A DNA stretch of 64,000 bases from contig NZ_CANMJB010000006.1 of NCBI RefSeq assembly GCF_947498175.1, forward strand, positions 62,001 to 126,000, written 5' to 3'. The translations under genes were made by a program, and so were the position numbers. How positions within the stretch are numbered: the stretch's first letter is position 1; each line of letters starts with the position of its first letter. Under the pieces are notes generated by a model. It ran no database searches, was not told where the DNA came from, and saw nothing but the letters and a program-made list of their open reading frames with translations. Positions 46,306 through 54,927 of the stretch are shown in pieces. Source of the stretch: an uncultured Algimonas sp. (lineage in GTDB: Bacteria > Pseudomonadota > Alphaproteobacteria > Caulobacterales > Maricaulaceae).

Positions 46306-46328
46306 GCGACCCTTGTCTAAAGGGTCGC
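46306..46328 (+). terminator. hairpin between M48 protease gene and tRNA-His (no U-tract)
   Basis: GCGACCCTT (46306-46314) pairs with AAGGGTCGC (46320-46328) across a GTCTA loop. There is no T-run after it, so termination is uncertain; it could instead be a processing signal 13 bp before the tRNA. Confidence 0.4.
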
Positions 46329-46341
46329 CTCGCATCGGTAT

Positions 46342-46418
46342 GCCGCCTTAGCTCAGTTGGTTAGAGCGCCTGCTTGTGGAGCAGGAGGTCCTTGGTTCGA
46401 GACCAAGAGGCGGTACCA
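46342..46418 (+). tRNA. tRNA-His (GUG anticodon), lacking G-1 and C73
   Basis: Acceptor GCCGCCT pairs with AGGCGGT as G1·U72 wobble plus six normal pairs; discriminator A73 and an encoded CCA end the gene. Anticodon stem CCTGC/GCAGG encloses TTGTGGA, so the anticodon is GUG. The base before position 1 is T, so the usual extra G-1:C73 pair is absent. This unusual form is known from a subset of Alphaproteobacteria, where HisRS has co-evolved. Confidence 0.95.
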
Positions 46419-46512
46419 TCCCCACTGAAATTCCATGTGACGATCGTGCCCGGGTAAGGCCCGATTAACCCTGTCCGACTAGCTTGCCACTTCCGACTTC
46501 AAGGAGATTGGC

Positions 46513-47619
46513 GTGTCGCTGGGCCCGGTGCCGACCGAAATGATCGAGACGGCGATTTCCGGACCGACGACCGAGGCGCGGGCGCTCGCCACGCAGGCCA
46601 TCGGCCGCATGGTCCGCGACCTTCCGCTCACAGATTCCGAGCGGCGCCTGTCCAGCCATATATTCGACGCTTTGTCACGCGATGTGACCGAAGAGGTCCG
46701 GCGTGCCTTGGCCGTCACGCTGAGACTGTCCCCGAACCTGCCACGCGACGTGGCCAACCGCCTGATCAACGATGTCGACAGCATCGCAGTCCCGATCCTG
46801 TCGTCCTCGCCGGTCGTGACGGATGACGACCTGATCGCGGCGTTGGAATCCCGTGCCGGTAGAAAGGCCCAAGCCGTCGCCAGCCGCAACAGGCTGTCGC
46901 GCAAGGTCAGCCATGCCGTCATCGATCTGGGGGACAAAGCTGCGGTCGCCACTCTGGCCGCAAACGATTCCGCCTTGATATCCAAGGACGATGCCGCGCG
47001 TATGGTTGCGTTTGCCGAGACTGACGACCTCATCCGCGAAGCCGCATTGCGGCGGCAGGACATGCCGCAGGATCTGGCGGTCCGGTTGATCGACCAACAG
47101 GTCGGCCGCGTCGACGAAGCCTTGCGCCCAGACACGTCCGATCATGCGCGGATCGCGCGACATACCGGCGAACGCAGCAAGGCGCGATGGGCGGTGTCCG
47201 ACTGGTCGGCCAATGCGCTGCAGGCCTATGTCGCCGCACTGTCCGAATCGGGTGGTCTGACCGAAACGATCATCGGACGGGCGGCCGGTCAGGGGGATTG
47301 GCGTTTCGTGCAATTGGCCTTGGCCGTGCGCGCCGGCATATCACCGACCAAAGCCGGGCTGATGGTCATGGATGCGCGCAGTTTCGCGCTCGACGCCTTG
47401 TTGCGACAAGCCGGGCTCGGCGAGGCGTCCAGCATGCTGATCGCGGCGAGTGCGGACGCGTTCCGCGATCTCGAACGCAGTGGGGCGGCCGTGTCGCGCG
47501 AGCGTTTCCAGCGCCTTATGGCCGAACGTATCGCCAGCCATCCGGCGTCCGACATTTTCGGCGAGATCTGGGAGGACTGGCTTGATGCAGGCCTGGGGCC
47601 GCAACAGCTTCCAGCATAG
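46513..47619 (+). CDS. DUF2336 domain protein
   Basis: 368 residues from a GTG with AAGGAG 6 nt upstream. All-helical, HEAT-like composition, with VTEEVRRALAVTLRLSPNLPRDVANRLINDVDSIAVPIL, the DUF2336 signature region (about 57-97; described here in two halves, RALAVTLRLSPNLP and DVDSIAVPIL). DUF2336 proteins are common in Alphaproteobacteria and have no settled function. Its stop is 2 bp from the convergent NAD kinase stop. No membrane helix or signal peptide is seen. Confidence 0.82.
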   Translation: MSLGPVPTEMIETAISGPTTEARALATQAIGRMVRDLPLTDSERRLSSHIFDALSRDVTEEVRRALAVTLRLSPNLPRDVANRLINDVDSIAVPILSSSPVVTDDDLIAALESRAGRKAQAVASRNRLSRKVSHAVIDLGDKAAVATLAANDSALISKDDAARMVAFAETDDLIREAALRRQDMPQDLAVRLIDQQVGRVDEALRPDTSDHARIARHTGERSKARWAVSDWSANALQAYVAALSESGGLTETIIGRAAGQGDWRFVQLALAVRAGISPTKAGLMVMDARSFALDALLRQAGLGEASSMLIAASADAFRDLERSGAAVSRERFQRLMAERIASHPASDIFGEIWEDWLDAGLGPQQLPA

Positions 47620-47621
47620 CG

Positions 47622-48386
47622 TCAGGTCGCGAACTGCTCACGCAGGATGCGTTCGTCCAGACCGTGATCCGAATCGAACAGCAAGGTCAGCTTGGTCTCG
47701 TGGTCCTGCTCGATCTCGACGCTGTGGACATGGCGGATTTCCTGATTGTCGGCGGCGGCGGAGACCGGACGCAATTCGGGGTCGATGATCTCGAACCGGA
47801 CGCGCGCCGCATTGGGCAGCAAGGCTCCGCGCCAACGGCGAGGGCGGAAGGAGCTGATCGGCGTGAGGGCGAGGATGTCCGCGCCCAGCGGCAGAACGGG
47901 GCCATGCGCCGAGAGGTTGTAGGCCGTGGATCCGGCCGGTGTCGCCACCAGAACACCGTCCGCGATCAGGCGATCGAGCCGGGTCAACCCGTCCACCGCG
48001 ATGCCGATATGCGCTGCCTGCTGCGTCTGCCGGAACAGAGAGACTTCGTTGAAGGCGAGTTCCGATATGCTGCCGCCTTTCGCGACGGCCTCCATGCGCA
48101 AAGGGGACACGGTCGCGCTCTTGGCCTGCTGGATGCGGTTGGGCAGGTCGTCCATTTCTATCCGGTTCATCAGGAAGCCGACCGTGCCGCGGTTCATGCC
48201 GAAGACGGGCAGGCCGCGGCGGATCAGGGACATGTTGCGGCGCAACGTCTTGAGCATGAAGCCGTCGCCGCCGATAGGCACGATCACGTCGGCGTCTCCG
48301 GCGTCGTGATTGCCGTACAACCCGACGAACCCGTCCATCAACGTCTTGGCGCCGGGCTTTTGACTGGCCGTGAAGGCAATTTTCAT
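47622..48386 (-). CDS. nadK: NAD kinase
   Basis: 254 residues, PpnK family. The ATP/NAD site GGDG is at 39-42 (VPIGGDGFML), then FGMNRGTVGFLMN, DGVLVATPAGSTAYNLSAHGP and LTPISSFRPR. Phosphorylates NAD to NADP. The ATG at 48386 gives the family-typical MKIAFTASQK start. The 85-bp gap to the divergent envelope-protein gene is the likely shared promoter. Confidence 0.95.
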   Translation of the reverse strand: MKIAFTASQKPGAKTLMDGFVGLYGNHDAGDADVIVPIGGDGFMLKTLRRNMSLIRRGLPVFGMNRGTVGFLMNRIEMDDLPNRIQQAKSATVSPLRMEAVAKGGSISELAFNEVSLFRQTQQAAHIGIAVDGLTRLDRLIADGVLVATPAGSTAYNLSAHGPVLPLGADILALTPISSFRPRRWRGALLPNAARVRFEIIDPELRPVSAAADNQEIRHVHSVEIEQDHETKLTLLFDSDHGLDERILREQFAT

Positions 48387-48471
48387 GAGGGTCTTCGCCT
48401 GTCCAGATCCGCGCGCATTCTTAGCGCTATAGCATTTGACCCGGGCGAGGCGAGGCGAATATGGGGCCTGA

Positions 48472-49275
48472 GTGGGTGGATGGAGAAAACGTCTTGGATT
48501 GAGTGCCCTCATCCTGGTTCAGGCCGGTCACGCCTGGGCCTCGGCCTGGAACCCCGTCCCTTGGGGAGGCGAGTTGATCACCGGCTATATCTTCGCCGAG
48601 GCGTCGGAAGCGATCGACGACCAAGGCGACCGGTTCGGCCTCGACATCTACAGCAAGCGCATCGTTCAGACTTACGGCAATCTCGGACTGACTTCGCGTC
48701 TGGCCTTGATCGGAACGTTCGACTGGCAAGATACGCAAATCGATCAACCCGGTCTGGCCATCGCCTTTTCCGAACCGTCGTCTGTTTCGGCCGGTCTGCA
48801 ATACCAGCTCAGCCGCCGTGAAGGCCACGCCGTCGCCCTGTCGGCCAGTTATGTCAGCAGCATCGATCTGCCGGAGGAGCTATTGACCCTCGAAAACCGC
48901 GAATCCGCGTTGGAGTTGCGAGGTCTGTGGGGCGAAAGCCGGACGATATATGGCCGGAATGCCTTTGCGGAACTCCAGCTGGCAGGGCGGATGACACTGG
49001 CGGGGCGCCATGCCGGGACGAGCGCACAGCTAACGGTCGGCGCCGATCCGTTCTCTCGCACCCAGCTGCTCGCCAAACTTCGCCATACGAACATCGAACC
49101 GGGTGAATATGCGGGTTTCGACATCGGTCGCCAGAGCCGTTGGGAAATGGAAGCCAGCGGGGTCTACCGCATTCGGAAGCAGGACTTCATCGAACTGGGC
49201 TACACCTCGGTCGTCGGCGGCCGGAGCGCCGTTTTAGAAGGCGGCTGGAAAATCGGTTATTGGCGGAAGTTCTAG
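48472..49275 (+). CDS. exported envelope protein, possible beta-barrel
   Basis: 267 residues, not recognised. A GTG start at 48472 yields a signal peptide (RKRLGLSALILVQAGHAWASA) with cleavage after ASA at about residue 24. The mature part alternates hydrophobic and polar residues in short strands (for example FAELQLAGRMTLAGRHAG, SAQLTVGADPF) and ends in WRKF with a C-terminal phenylalanine, a common outer-membrane barrel signal. It overlaps the end of the convergent cytochrome gene by 4 bp. Role unknown. Confidence 0.65.
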   Translation: MGGWRKRLGLSALILVQAGHAWASAWNPVPWGGELITGYIFAEASEAIDDQGDRFGLDIYSKRIVQTYGNLGLTSRLALIGTFDWQDTQIDQPGLAIAFSEPSSVSAGLQYQLSRREGHAVALSASYVSSIDLPEELLTLENRESALELRGLWGESRTIYGRNAFAELQLAGRMTLAGRHAGTSAQLTVGADPFSRTQLLAKLRHTNIEPGEYAGFDIGRQSRWEMEASGVYRIRKQDFIELGYTSVVGGRSAVLEGGWKIGYWRKF

Positions 49276-49700
49276 CCGCCCGTCTCGGCGCGCAGATATT
49301 CCAGCAAGGCGTCGCGGTCGGCTTCCTTGCGCAGTCCGGCGAAGCTCATCCGGTTTCCGGGAATGTAGTCGCGCGGGTTCTCGATGTAGGCGGACAGGGT
49401 TTCGTCCGACCATACGATCTCCGACCCGGCCATCGCGTTGGAATAGTTGAAATCCTCCCGCGTTCCGGCCGTCCGACCGTATATGCCCCACAGGTTCGGA
49501 CCGACCTTGTGCCGCTCGCCTTGGCCGAGCGTGTGACAGGCGCGGCAGCGCTTGTAGAGGATCGCCCCGCGCTCCAGGTTCGTCATGTCCGTGACCGCGG
49601 GCGGTATGGTCGTATGCGGATCGGCGGCGCCGCCATCGTCACCGCCACCGCAAGCGGTCAGGAAGATGGCCGATATGACTGTGAAAGCATGGCGTGGCAT
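49272..49700 (-). CDS. monohaem cytochrome c lipoprotein
   Basis: 142 residues from the ATG at 49700. Lipoprotein signal ISAIFLTAC followed by a GGGDDGG linker. Class I cytochrome c: ILYKRCRACHTLGQGERHKVGPNLWG holds the haem site CRACH, and PGNRMSFAGL the distal methionine ligand; DALLEYLR is the closing helix. It resembles membrane-anchored cytochrome c2/c552-type electron carriers that could feed terminal oxidases. It is divergent from the acyl-CoA dehydrogenase gene across 120 bp. Confidence 0.88.
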   Translation of the reverse strand: MPRHAFTVISAIFLTACGGGDDGGAADPHTTIPPAVTDMTNLERGAILYKRCRACHTLGQGERHKVGPNLWGIYGRTAGTREDFNYSNAMAGSEIVWSDETLSAYIENPRDYIPGNRMSFAGLRKEADRDALLEYLRAETGG

Positions 49701-49820
49701 GACGGCTTCCTTAGTCCTGCGCCCGAAGCGTCGGCAAGTGCGGATGCGGCGAAATATTCCTACACATCGACATGGCCGACATGGCATAAGCGGGATGCAA
49801 TTCTCGCAAAGGATTATTCG

Positions 49821-51557
49821 ATGAGCTTCACCCCGCCCGTCAATGCGATCGGCTACCTCCTGCGTCACGGCGTCAGGCTGGACGACATCAACAGCCAAGG
49901 TGAGTTCGAGGAAGCGTCCCCCGATCTGCTGGATGCGATTCTGGGCGGTGCCGCCGACTTCGCGCGGGACGTGATCGCGCCCACCAATTGGGACGGGGAC
50001 CAGCATCCGGCCACACTGAAAGACGGCGACGTCACCGCGTCGCCCGGCTTCAAGGACGCCTATGCGCAATTCGTCGAAGGCGGTTGGCAGACCGTCTCAC
50101 TGCCAAGCGAGATCGGCGGCATGGGCTTGCCCAGCGCGGTCAGCGTCGCGACCAACGAAATGATCTACGCCGCCAACATGGCGTTGGGCCTGTGTCCGAT
50201 GCTGACCAGTTCGGCGATCAAGGCGATCGAGACCCACGCGTCCGAAACGCTCAAGGACACCTATCTGCCCAAGATGCTGGCTGGGGAATGGACCGGCGCC
50301 ATGTGCCTGACCGAGCCGCAGGCCGGATCGGATCTGGGGCCGGTGCGAACCAAGGCGGAAGACAGGGGCGACGGCACCTATGCGATCACCGGCCAGAAGA
50401 TCTACATCACCTGGGGCGATCATGACTGCGCGGACAACATCGTGCATCTGGTTCTCGCGCGCCTGCCCGACAGTCCGGAAGGCTCGCGCGGAATATCGCT
50501 CTTCCTCTGCCCCAAATATCTCGTGGGCGACGATGGTTCGCTCGGAGAGCGCAATGATTTCAGGGCGATAGGGCTAGAACATAAACTGGGCATCCATGGC
50601 AGCCCGACTTGCGTCATGGAGTTCGACGGCGCGACCGGTTATCTGGTCGGCGAGGTCGACCGGGGGCTCGCGTCCATGTTCGTCATGATGAACGAGGCGC
50701 GCCTGTTCGTCGGCGTGCAGGGCGTCGCCATCGGCGAACGCGCCTATCAGGCGGCGCTGCACTATGCGCATGAGCGCGTGCAGGGCGTGCCGCCGGGCCA
50801 TGAACCCGGTGCGCCCATCATCGACCATCCCGATGTGCGGCGCATGCTGATCGACATGAAGGCCAAGCTGATGGGCGCGCGGACGATCTGTTTCGCGACC
50901 GCCGAAGCGGCCGATCTGGGGGACCTTGCGCGCGAAGGCCTGCTGACGCCGATCGCAAAGGCGTTCGGGTCGGACACGGGCGTGGATGTCGCCAGCATCG
51001 CGGTGCAGGTCCATGGCGGCATGGGGTTCGTGGAGGAAACCGGCGCGGCGCAGCATTACCGGGACTCGCGCATCGCACCGATCTACGAAGGTACGAACGG
51101 CATCCAGGCGATCGACTTGATCGGGCGCAAATTGCGCCGCGACGGCGGCGAGGCCATGCGCGCGCTCATCTCGGATCTGCGCGAAGCGGTCACGTCGGTG
51201 AAGGATGCATCCGGCCGCGACGATGTCGATCTGTCGGTCTGCGCGGCCGCGGTGGAACGCGGACTGGAAACATTGGCGACCGCGACCGACATCGTGCTGA
51301 ACGCGACCGAAGTGGATGCGCTTGGCGTTGCGACGACCTATCTAGAACTGTGCGGCAAGATCGTCGGCGGATCGCTGCTGGCGAAGGCCGTCGCGCGCGG
51401 GCTGTTGGCTGGCGACCCGCAATCGGCGGCCATGGCCAGTCTCGCCCGCTATCATGCGCTGCGCATCATGCCGACGGCGGACGGATTGCTCGAATCGATC
51501 CGGGCCGGGGCGGATGCGGTTTACGACTTTCCGCGCGACCAGCTGGCGGACCTGTAG
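49821..51557 (+). CDS. long acyl-CoA dehydrogenase (DmdC/FadE-like)
   Basis: 578 residues, the long acyl-CoA dehydrogenase form with a C-terminal extension. FAD and substrate motifs: MCLTEPQAGSDLG, YITWGDHD, VQVHGGMGFVEETGAAQHYRDSRI and the catalytic glutamate block IYEGTNGIQAIDL. Family members include DmdC (3-methylmercaptopropionyl-CoA dehydrogenase) and medium-chain enzymes; the substrate is not readable. The ATG at 49821 gives MSFTPPVNAI; the open frame upstream to 49140 overlaps other genes and was not used. Its stop overlaps the panB GTG by 1 nt. Confidence 0.9.
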   Translation: MSFTPPVNAIGYLLRHGVRLDDINSQGEFEEASPDLLDAILGGAADFARDVIAPTNWDGDQHPATLKDGDVTASPGFKDAYAQFVEGGWQTVSLPSEIGGMGLPSAVSVATNEMIYAANMALGLCPMLTSSAIKAIETHASETLKDTYLPKMLAGEWTGAMCLTEPQAGSDLGPVRTKAEDRGDGTYAITGQKIYITWGDHDCADNIVHLVLARLPDSPEGSRGISLFLCPKYLVGDDGSLGERNDFRAIGLEHKLGIHGSPTCVMEFDGATGYLVGEVDRGLASMFVMMNEARLFVGVQGVAIGERAYQAALHYAHERVQGVPPGHEPGAPIIDHPDVRRMLIDMKAKLMGARTICFATAEAADLGDLAREGLLTPIAKAFGSDTGVDVASIAVQVHGGMGFVEETGAAQHYRDSRIAPIYEGTNGIQAIDLIGRKLRRDGGEAMRALISDLREAVTSVKDASGRDDVDLSVCAAAVERGLETLATATDIVLNATEVDALGVATTYLELCGKIVGGSLLAKAVARGLLAGDPQSAAMASLARYHALRIMPTADGLLESIRAGADAVYDFPRDQLADL

Positions 51558-52414
51558 TGTCGGCCCGGCCCCAGGATCTGCCGCAACGTCCGCATTCACG
51601 GCCGATCAAGCGGACCCGACGCCTGACGGCGCCGCAGATCACGGCGCGAAAGGGCGCCGATCCGATCGTCTGCCTCACCGCCTATGACGCGCCGACGGCG
51701 GAAATCCTCGATCCGCATTGCGACCTGATCCTGGTCGGCGATTCGGTCGGGATGGTCGTGCATGGCTTGCCGAGCACGGTCGGAGTGACGATGGAGATGA
51801 TGATCCTGCACGGCCAGGCGGTCATGCGCGGGTCGCGCTCGGCACTGGTCGTGGTGGACCTGCCGTTCGGGTCCTATGAAGGGACGCCGGACCAGGCCTT
51901 TGCGTCGGCCTCGCGCGTCATGATGGAAACGGGCTGCCAGGCCGTGAAGATCGAGTCCGGTTCCTACGCGGCCGAGACCATCGCCTATCTGGTCGAACGC
52001 GGCATTCCGGTCATGAGCCATGTCGGCTTGCGCCCCCAGAGCATGCATGTGCTGGGCGGTTTCCGCGCGCGGGGCCGGACGCAGGTCGTCGCGGACGAAA
52101 TCCTTCGCAATGCCGCAGCTGCCGCCGAGGCCGGCTCCTTTGCGGTCGTGGTGGAAGGTGTCTCGGCCGATATCGCCGACCGCGTCACGAAAGCGGTGGA
52201 TATTCCGACCATCGGCATCGGGGCGTCGGCGGGCTGCGACGGACAGATCCTCGTGACCCCGGACATGCTCGGCCTGTTCGAACGCGTGCCGAAGTTCGTG
52301 CACAAGTTCGGCCGGATGCGCGACATGGTCGACGAGGCGGTCGGGGCCTATGCGGACGATGTCCATGCCCGGCGTTTCCCGCGCGAGGAAAACCTCTACG
52401 TCTTCAAGGATTAG
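51557..52414 (+). CDS. panB: 3-methyl-2-oxobutanoate hydroxymethyltransferase
   Basis: 285 residues starting at the GTG at 51557 (overlapping the upstream TAG stop as TAGTG). Family blocks: TAYDAPTAEILD, LVGDSVGMVVHG, VVDLPFGSYE, KIESG, HVGLRPQS, VVVEGVSADIADRVTK, and IGIGASAGCDGQILV. It makes ketopantoate for pantothenate and CoA synthesis. No panC is adjacent. Coupled to the acyl-CoA dehydrogenase gene by the 1-nt overlap, an apparent link between CoA supply and acyl-CoA use. Confidence 0.95.
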   Translation: MSARPQDLPQRPHSRPIKRTRRLTAPQITARKGADPIVCLTAYDAPTAEILDPHCDLILVGDSVGMVVHGLPSTVGVTMEMMILHGQAVMRGSRSALVVVDLPFGSYEGTPDQAFASASRVMMETGCQAVKIESGSYAAETIAYLVERGIPVMSHVGLRPQSMHVLGGFRARGRTQVVADEILRNAAAAAEAGSFAVVVEGVSADIADRVTKAVDIPTIGIGASAGCDGQILVTPDMLGLFERVPKFVHKFGRMRDMVDEAVGAYADDVHARRFPREENLYVFKD

Positions 52415-52747
52415 GGTTTGTTTGATTGCCTGGCCTTGAGCTCGTCATCGTCCCCGGCAATGAATGGCGGGGACAGGTCTTCTTTCCATCTGTTCTTCCG
52501 GCCTCATACCGGGTTCGACCCGGGATCCGTCTCCCATCCGGTGCGGCCGGTTTGAGGGTCGTATGATGCATTCCAGACCAAATCCGCCAGGAGGCATTCT
52601 TGGTGACCACGCCCGTCGCACTCTGACCGAAACGTCATGCCGTTTGCGGTTGCGGGTGCGCGGACGGAAAGTTAGAGCGAGCCCCAGACCGGACCAGCCC
52701 TATCTAACGAAGGCGGCGGTGAAGGGTGGCACTAGACTGGAATATTC
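52415..52747. other. 333-bp intergenic region with two palindromes
   Basis: No gene is supported. GTCCCCG and CGGGGAC form a 7-bp stem with an 11-nt loop (about 52451-52475), possibly ending panB transcription. CCGGGT-TCG-ACCCGG (52509-52523) is a 6-bp palindrome of the kind dispersed in alphaproteobacterial intergenic DNA. The last about 100 bp should hold the promoter of the YfgM-bamB-der unit. Confidence 0.45.
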
Positions 52748-53482
52748 ATGGTCGATTTCATTTCCGAAGTCGAAGAGGAACTTCGCAAGGACGACTTTCA
52801 ACGTTTCCTGCGCCGCTTCGGACCGCTCATCATCGGCATTCTCGTCGCGATCGTCGCCGCCGTGGCCTATGTCGAATGGCGCGAGATCAGCACGGACCGC
52901 ACGGCGCGCGCCGCCTCGCTCGACTATCTCGAAGCCGACCGCCTGTTGCAGGACGGACAAGCCGATGCGGCCCGCAGCGCCTTCTTGTCGCTCGCGGACG
53001 TCGCGCCGAACGGATATGCCGGCCTGTCCCTCATGCGCGCGGCGATCATCGCGTCCGAACAGGGCAACGAAGCCGAGGCCGTTCGTCTGTACGACTCCGC
53101 CGCGGACCGGTTCGACCTGGAGCGTCATGCGCAGCTCGCTGCGCTCAAGGCCGCCTACATCGTCGCCAATCGCGGCGATTGGAGCGATGTCGAACAGCGC
53201 GCGTCGAGTTTGGCCCAGGAAGGCGCGCCCTATGAATTCCTCGCCCGCGAACTGCTCGCCACGGCGGCCTTGAACCAGGGCGATACGGAACGGGCCCGGA
53301 GCGAGTTCGCCTATCTGGATACCGTGCCGGGCGTGCCGAACACGATATCCCGCCGGGCGGAACAGGCGTTGGTCCTGATGAATACGGACCGCACCACTGA
53401 CGAAACACCCATCTTGCCCGCGCCTGCCGACACGGCCCCACAGCCCGACGCGGCGGAGCTTGAAGAGGCGAGGAAAGAATGA
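52748..53482 (+). CDS. YfgM-like membrane-anchored TPR protein
   Basis: 244 residues. Short cytoplasmic start (SEVEEELRKDDFQRFLRRFGP), one membrane helix (about 26-43, PLIIGILVAIVAAVAYVEW), and a helical TPR-like periplasmic domain (about 55-200), then an acidic, proline-rich tail. This matches the YfgM/TPR_21 family, which partners with SecYEG and periplasmic chaperones in E. coli. ATGA overlap with bamB, and der next, the same gene neighbourhood as E. coli yfgM-bamB-der. Confidence 0.85.
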   Translation: MVDFISEVEEELRKDDFQRFLRRFGPLIIGILVAIVAAVAYVEWREISTDRTARAASLDYLEADRLLQDGQADAARSAFLSLADVAPNGYAGLSLMRAAIIASEQGNEAEAVRLYDSAADRFDLERHAQLAALKAAYIVANRGDWSDVEQRASSLAQEGAPYEFLARELLATAALNQGDTERARSEFAYLDTVPGVPNTISRRAEQALVLMNTDRTTDETPILPAPADTAPQPDAAELEEARKE

Positions 53483-54927
53483 CGATGAATTTCGGATCCC
53501 ATTTGAAACAGGCCGGCGTCGCCGCGGCGGCGGTCCTGCTGCTTGGCGGGTGTGCGACGTTGGACAGGCTCAACCCGTTTGACGGCGGCGACGGCCCGGA
53601 CCAAGGCGATGTCGCCGGCGCGGACGAGCGCATCTCGATCCTGGAGCTCAACGACACGCTGAGCGTTGGCGGTGCGGTCACACCGGACCAGATCGTTCTG
53701 CCGCCGGCCTATGTGAACACGGACTGGCCGCAGGTCGGCGGCAACGTTTCGCACGTGGTGCAGCATACGGGCGCATCCGGCCCGCTGGAGCGCATCTGGT
53801 CGCGCGATGTCGGCGACGGTTCTGATCGCAAGGGCTTCATCGCCGCACCGCCCGTGATCGCGAACGGCGTCATCTACGTCAAGGATTCCGGCAATACGGT
53901 CCGTGCCTTCAGCGAGACGAGCGGCGACCGGCTCTGGGAATACGAAGTCAAGATCACGGAGAGCGAGCGCACGCGCACGCGTAGCAGGTCCATCATCGAC
54001 CGCATTCGCGATCCGCGATCCATCTTCGAAGGCTCCAGCCGTGACAGGGACGGTGTCGGGGGCGGTGTCGCCTTCGACGACGGCGTTCTCTACGTGACCT
54101 CCGGCTTGGGCGTGCTGACGGCGCTCGACGCGACGACGGGCCAGGAATTGTGGCGCAAGGGCATCCGCGTCCCGATTCATTCCGCCCCGACCGTCGCGAA
54201 TGGCCGCGTTTTCGCCGTTACCGACGACAACGAGATCATGGCCTTCGATGCGCGCGACAAGGGTGCGGTGCTGTGGACCTATCAGGGCATCGTCGAAACC
54301 GCACGCATGTTGACGGTTCCGGCCCCCGCCGTGATGAACGACGTCGTGATCGCGCCGTTCTCCTCCGGCGAACTCGTTGCGCTGCGGGTGCAGAATGGCG
54401 GCGTGCTGTGGCAGGACGCGTTGGCCTCGTCCACGCGGCTGACGCCTCTGGCCGCGCTGAACGACATCGCCTTCGGTCCGGCCATCGCGGATGGCTACGT
54501 CGTCGCGACGGCACAGTCGGGGGTGATGACGGCCTTCGATTTCCGCACCGGGCAGCGGGTCTGGACCCAGCCGGCCGGCTCCATCGGCATGCCGTGGATC
54601 GCGGGCGATTTCATCTTCACCGTCACGACGGACGGCAAACTGGCGGCCCTGTCCAAGATCGACGGTTCCGTTGTCTGGATCCGCCAGCTGGAGACCTTCC
54701 GCAAGCCCGAGAAACGCAAGGACCGCATCGTCTGGTCCGGACCGGTCCTGGCGGGCGAACGCCTCGTCATCGCGTCGAGCCGAGGCCAGTTGCTGATCGT
54801 CAGCCCGTATGACGGATCGATCCTCGGCGAACGCGACATCGGCAAGGCCGTCATGGTGCCGCCCATCATCGCCAATCAGACCGTCTACCTGCTCAACAAC
54901 GACGCCAAGCTGATCGCGCTGCGGTGA
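53479..54927 (+). CDS. bamB: outer-membrane assembly lipoprotein BamB
   Basis: 482 residues. Lipoprotein signal with lipobox LLLGGC, then a PQQ-like eight-bladed beta-propeller with repeated GxxxALDxxTGxxLW units (for example LTALDATTGQELWRK, IMAFDARDKGAVLW, MTAFDFRTGQRVW). BamB is an accessory subunit of the BAM complex. Overlaps the YfgM-like gene (ATGA) and der (GTGA). Confidence 0.9.
   Translation: MTMNFGSHLKQAGVAAAAVLLLGGCATLDRLNPFDGGDGPDQGDVAGADERISILELNDTLSVGGAVTPDQIVLPPAYVNTDWPQVGGNVSHVVQHTGASGPLERIWSRDVGDGSDRKGFIAAPPVIANGVIYVKDSGNTVRAFSETSGDRLWEYEVKITESERTRTRSRSIIDRIRDPRSIFEGSSRDRDGVGGGVAFDDGVLYVTSGLGVLTALDATTGQELWRKGIRVPIHSAPTVANGRVFAVTDDNEIMAFDARDKGAVLWTYQGIVETARMLTVPAPAVMNDVVIAPFSSGELVALRVQNGGVLWQDALASSTRLTPLAALNDIAFGPAIADGYVVATAQSGVMTAFDFRTGQRVWTQPAGSIGMPWIAGDFIFTVTTDGKLAALSKIDGSVVWIRQLETFRKPEKRKDRIVWSGPVLAGERLVIASSRGQLLIVSPYDGSILGERDIGKAVMVPPIIANQTVYLLNNDAKLIALR

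Noticed and set aside
49140-49820. An upstream extension of the acyl-CoA dehydrogenase frame
   Set aside because: It would run over the envelope-protein and cytochrome genes, and the family-like N-terminus begins at 49821.
52563-53273. A second plus-strand frame over the start of the YfgM-like gene
   Set aside because: Arg/Ser/Pro-rich overlapping frame with no domain; the YfgM-like frame has a helix, TPR region and operon context.
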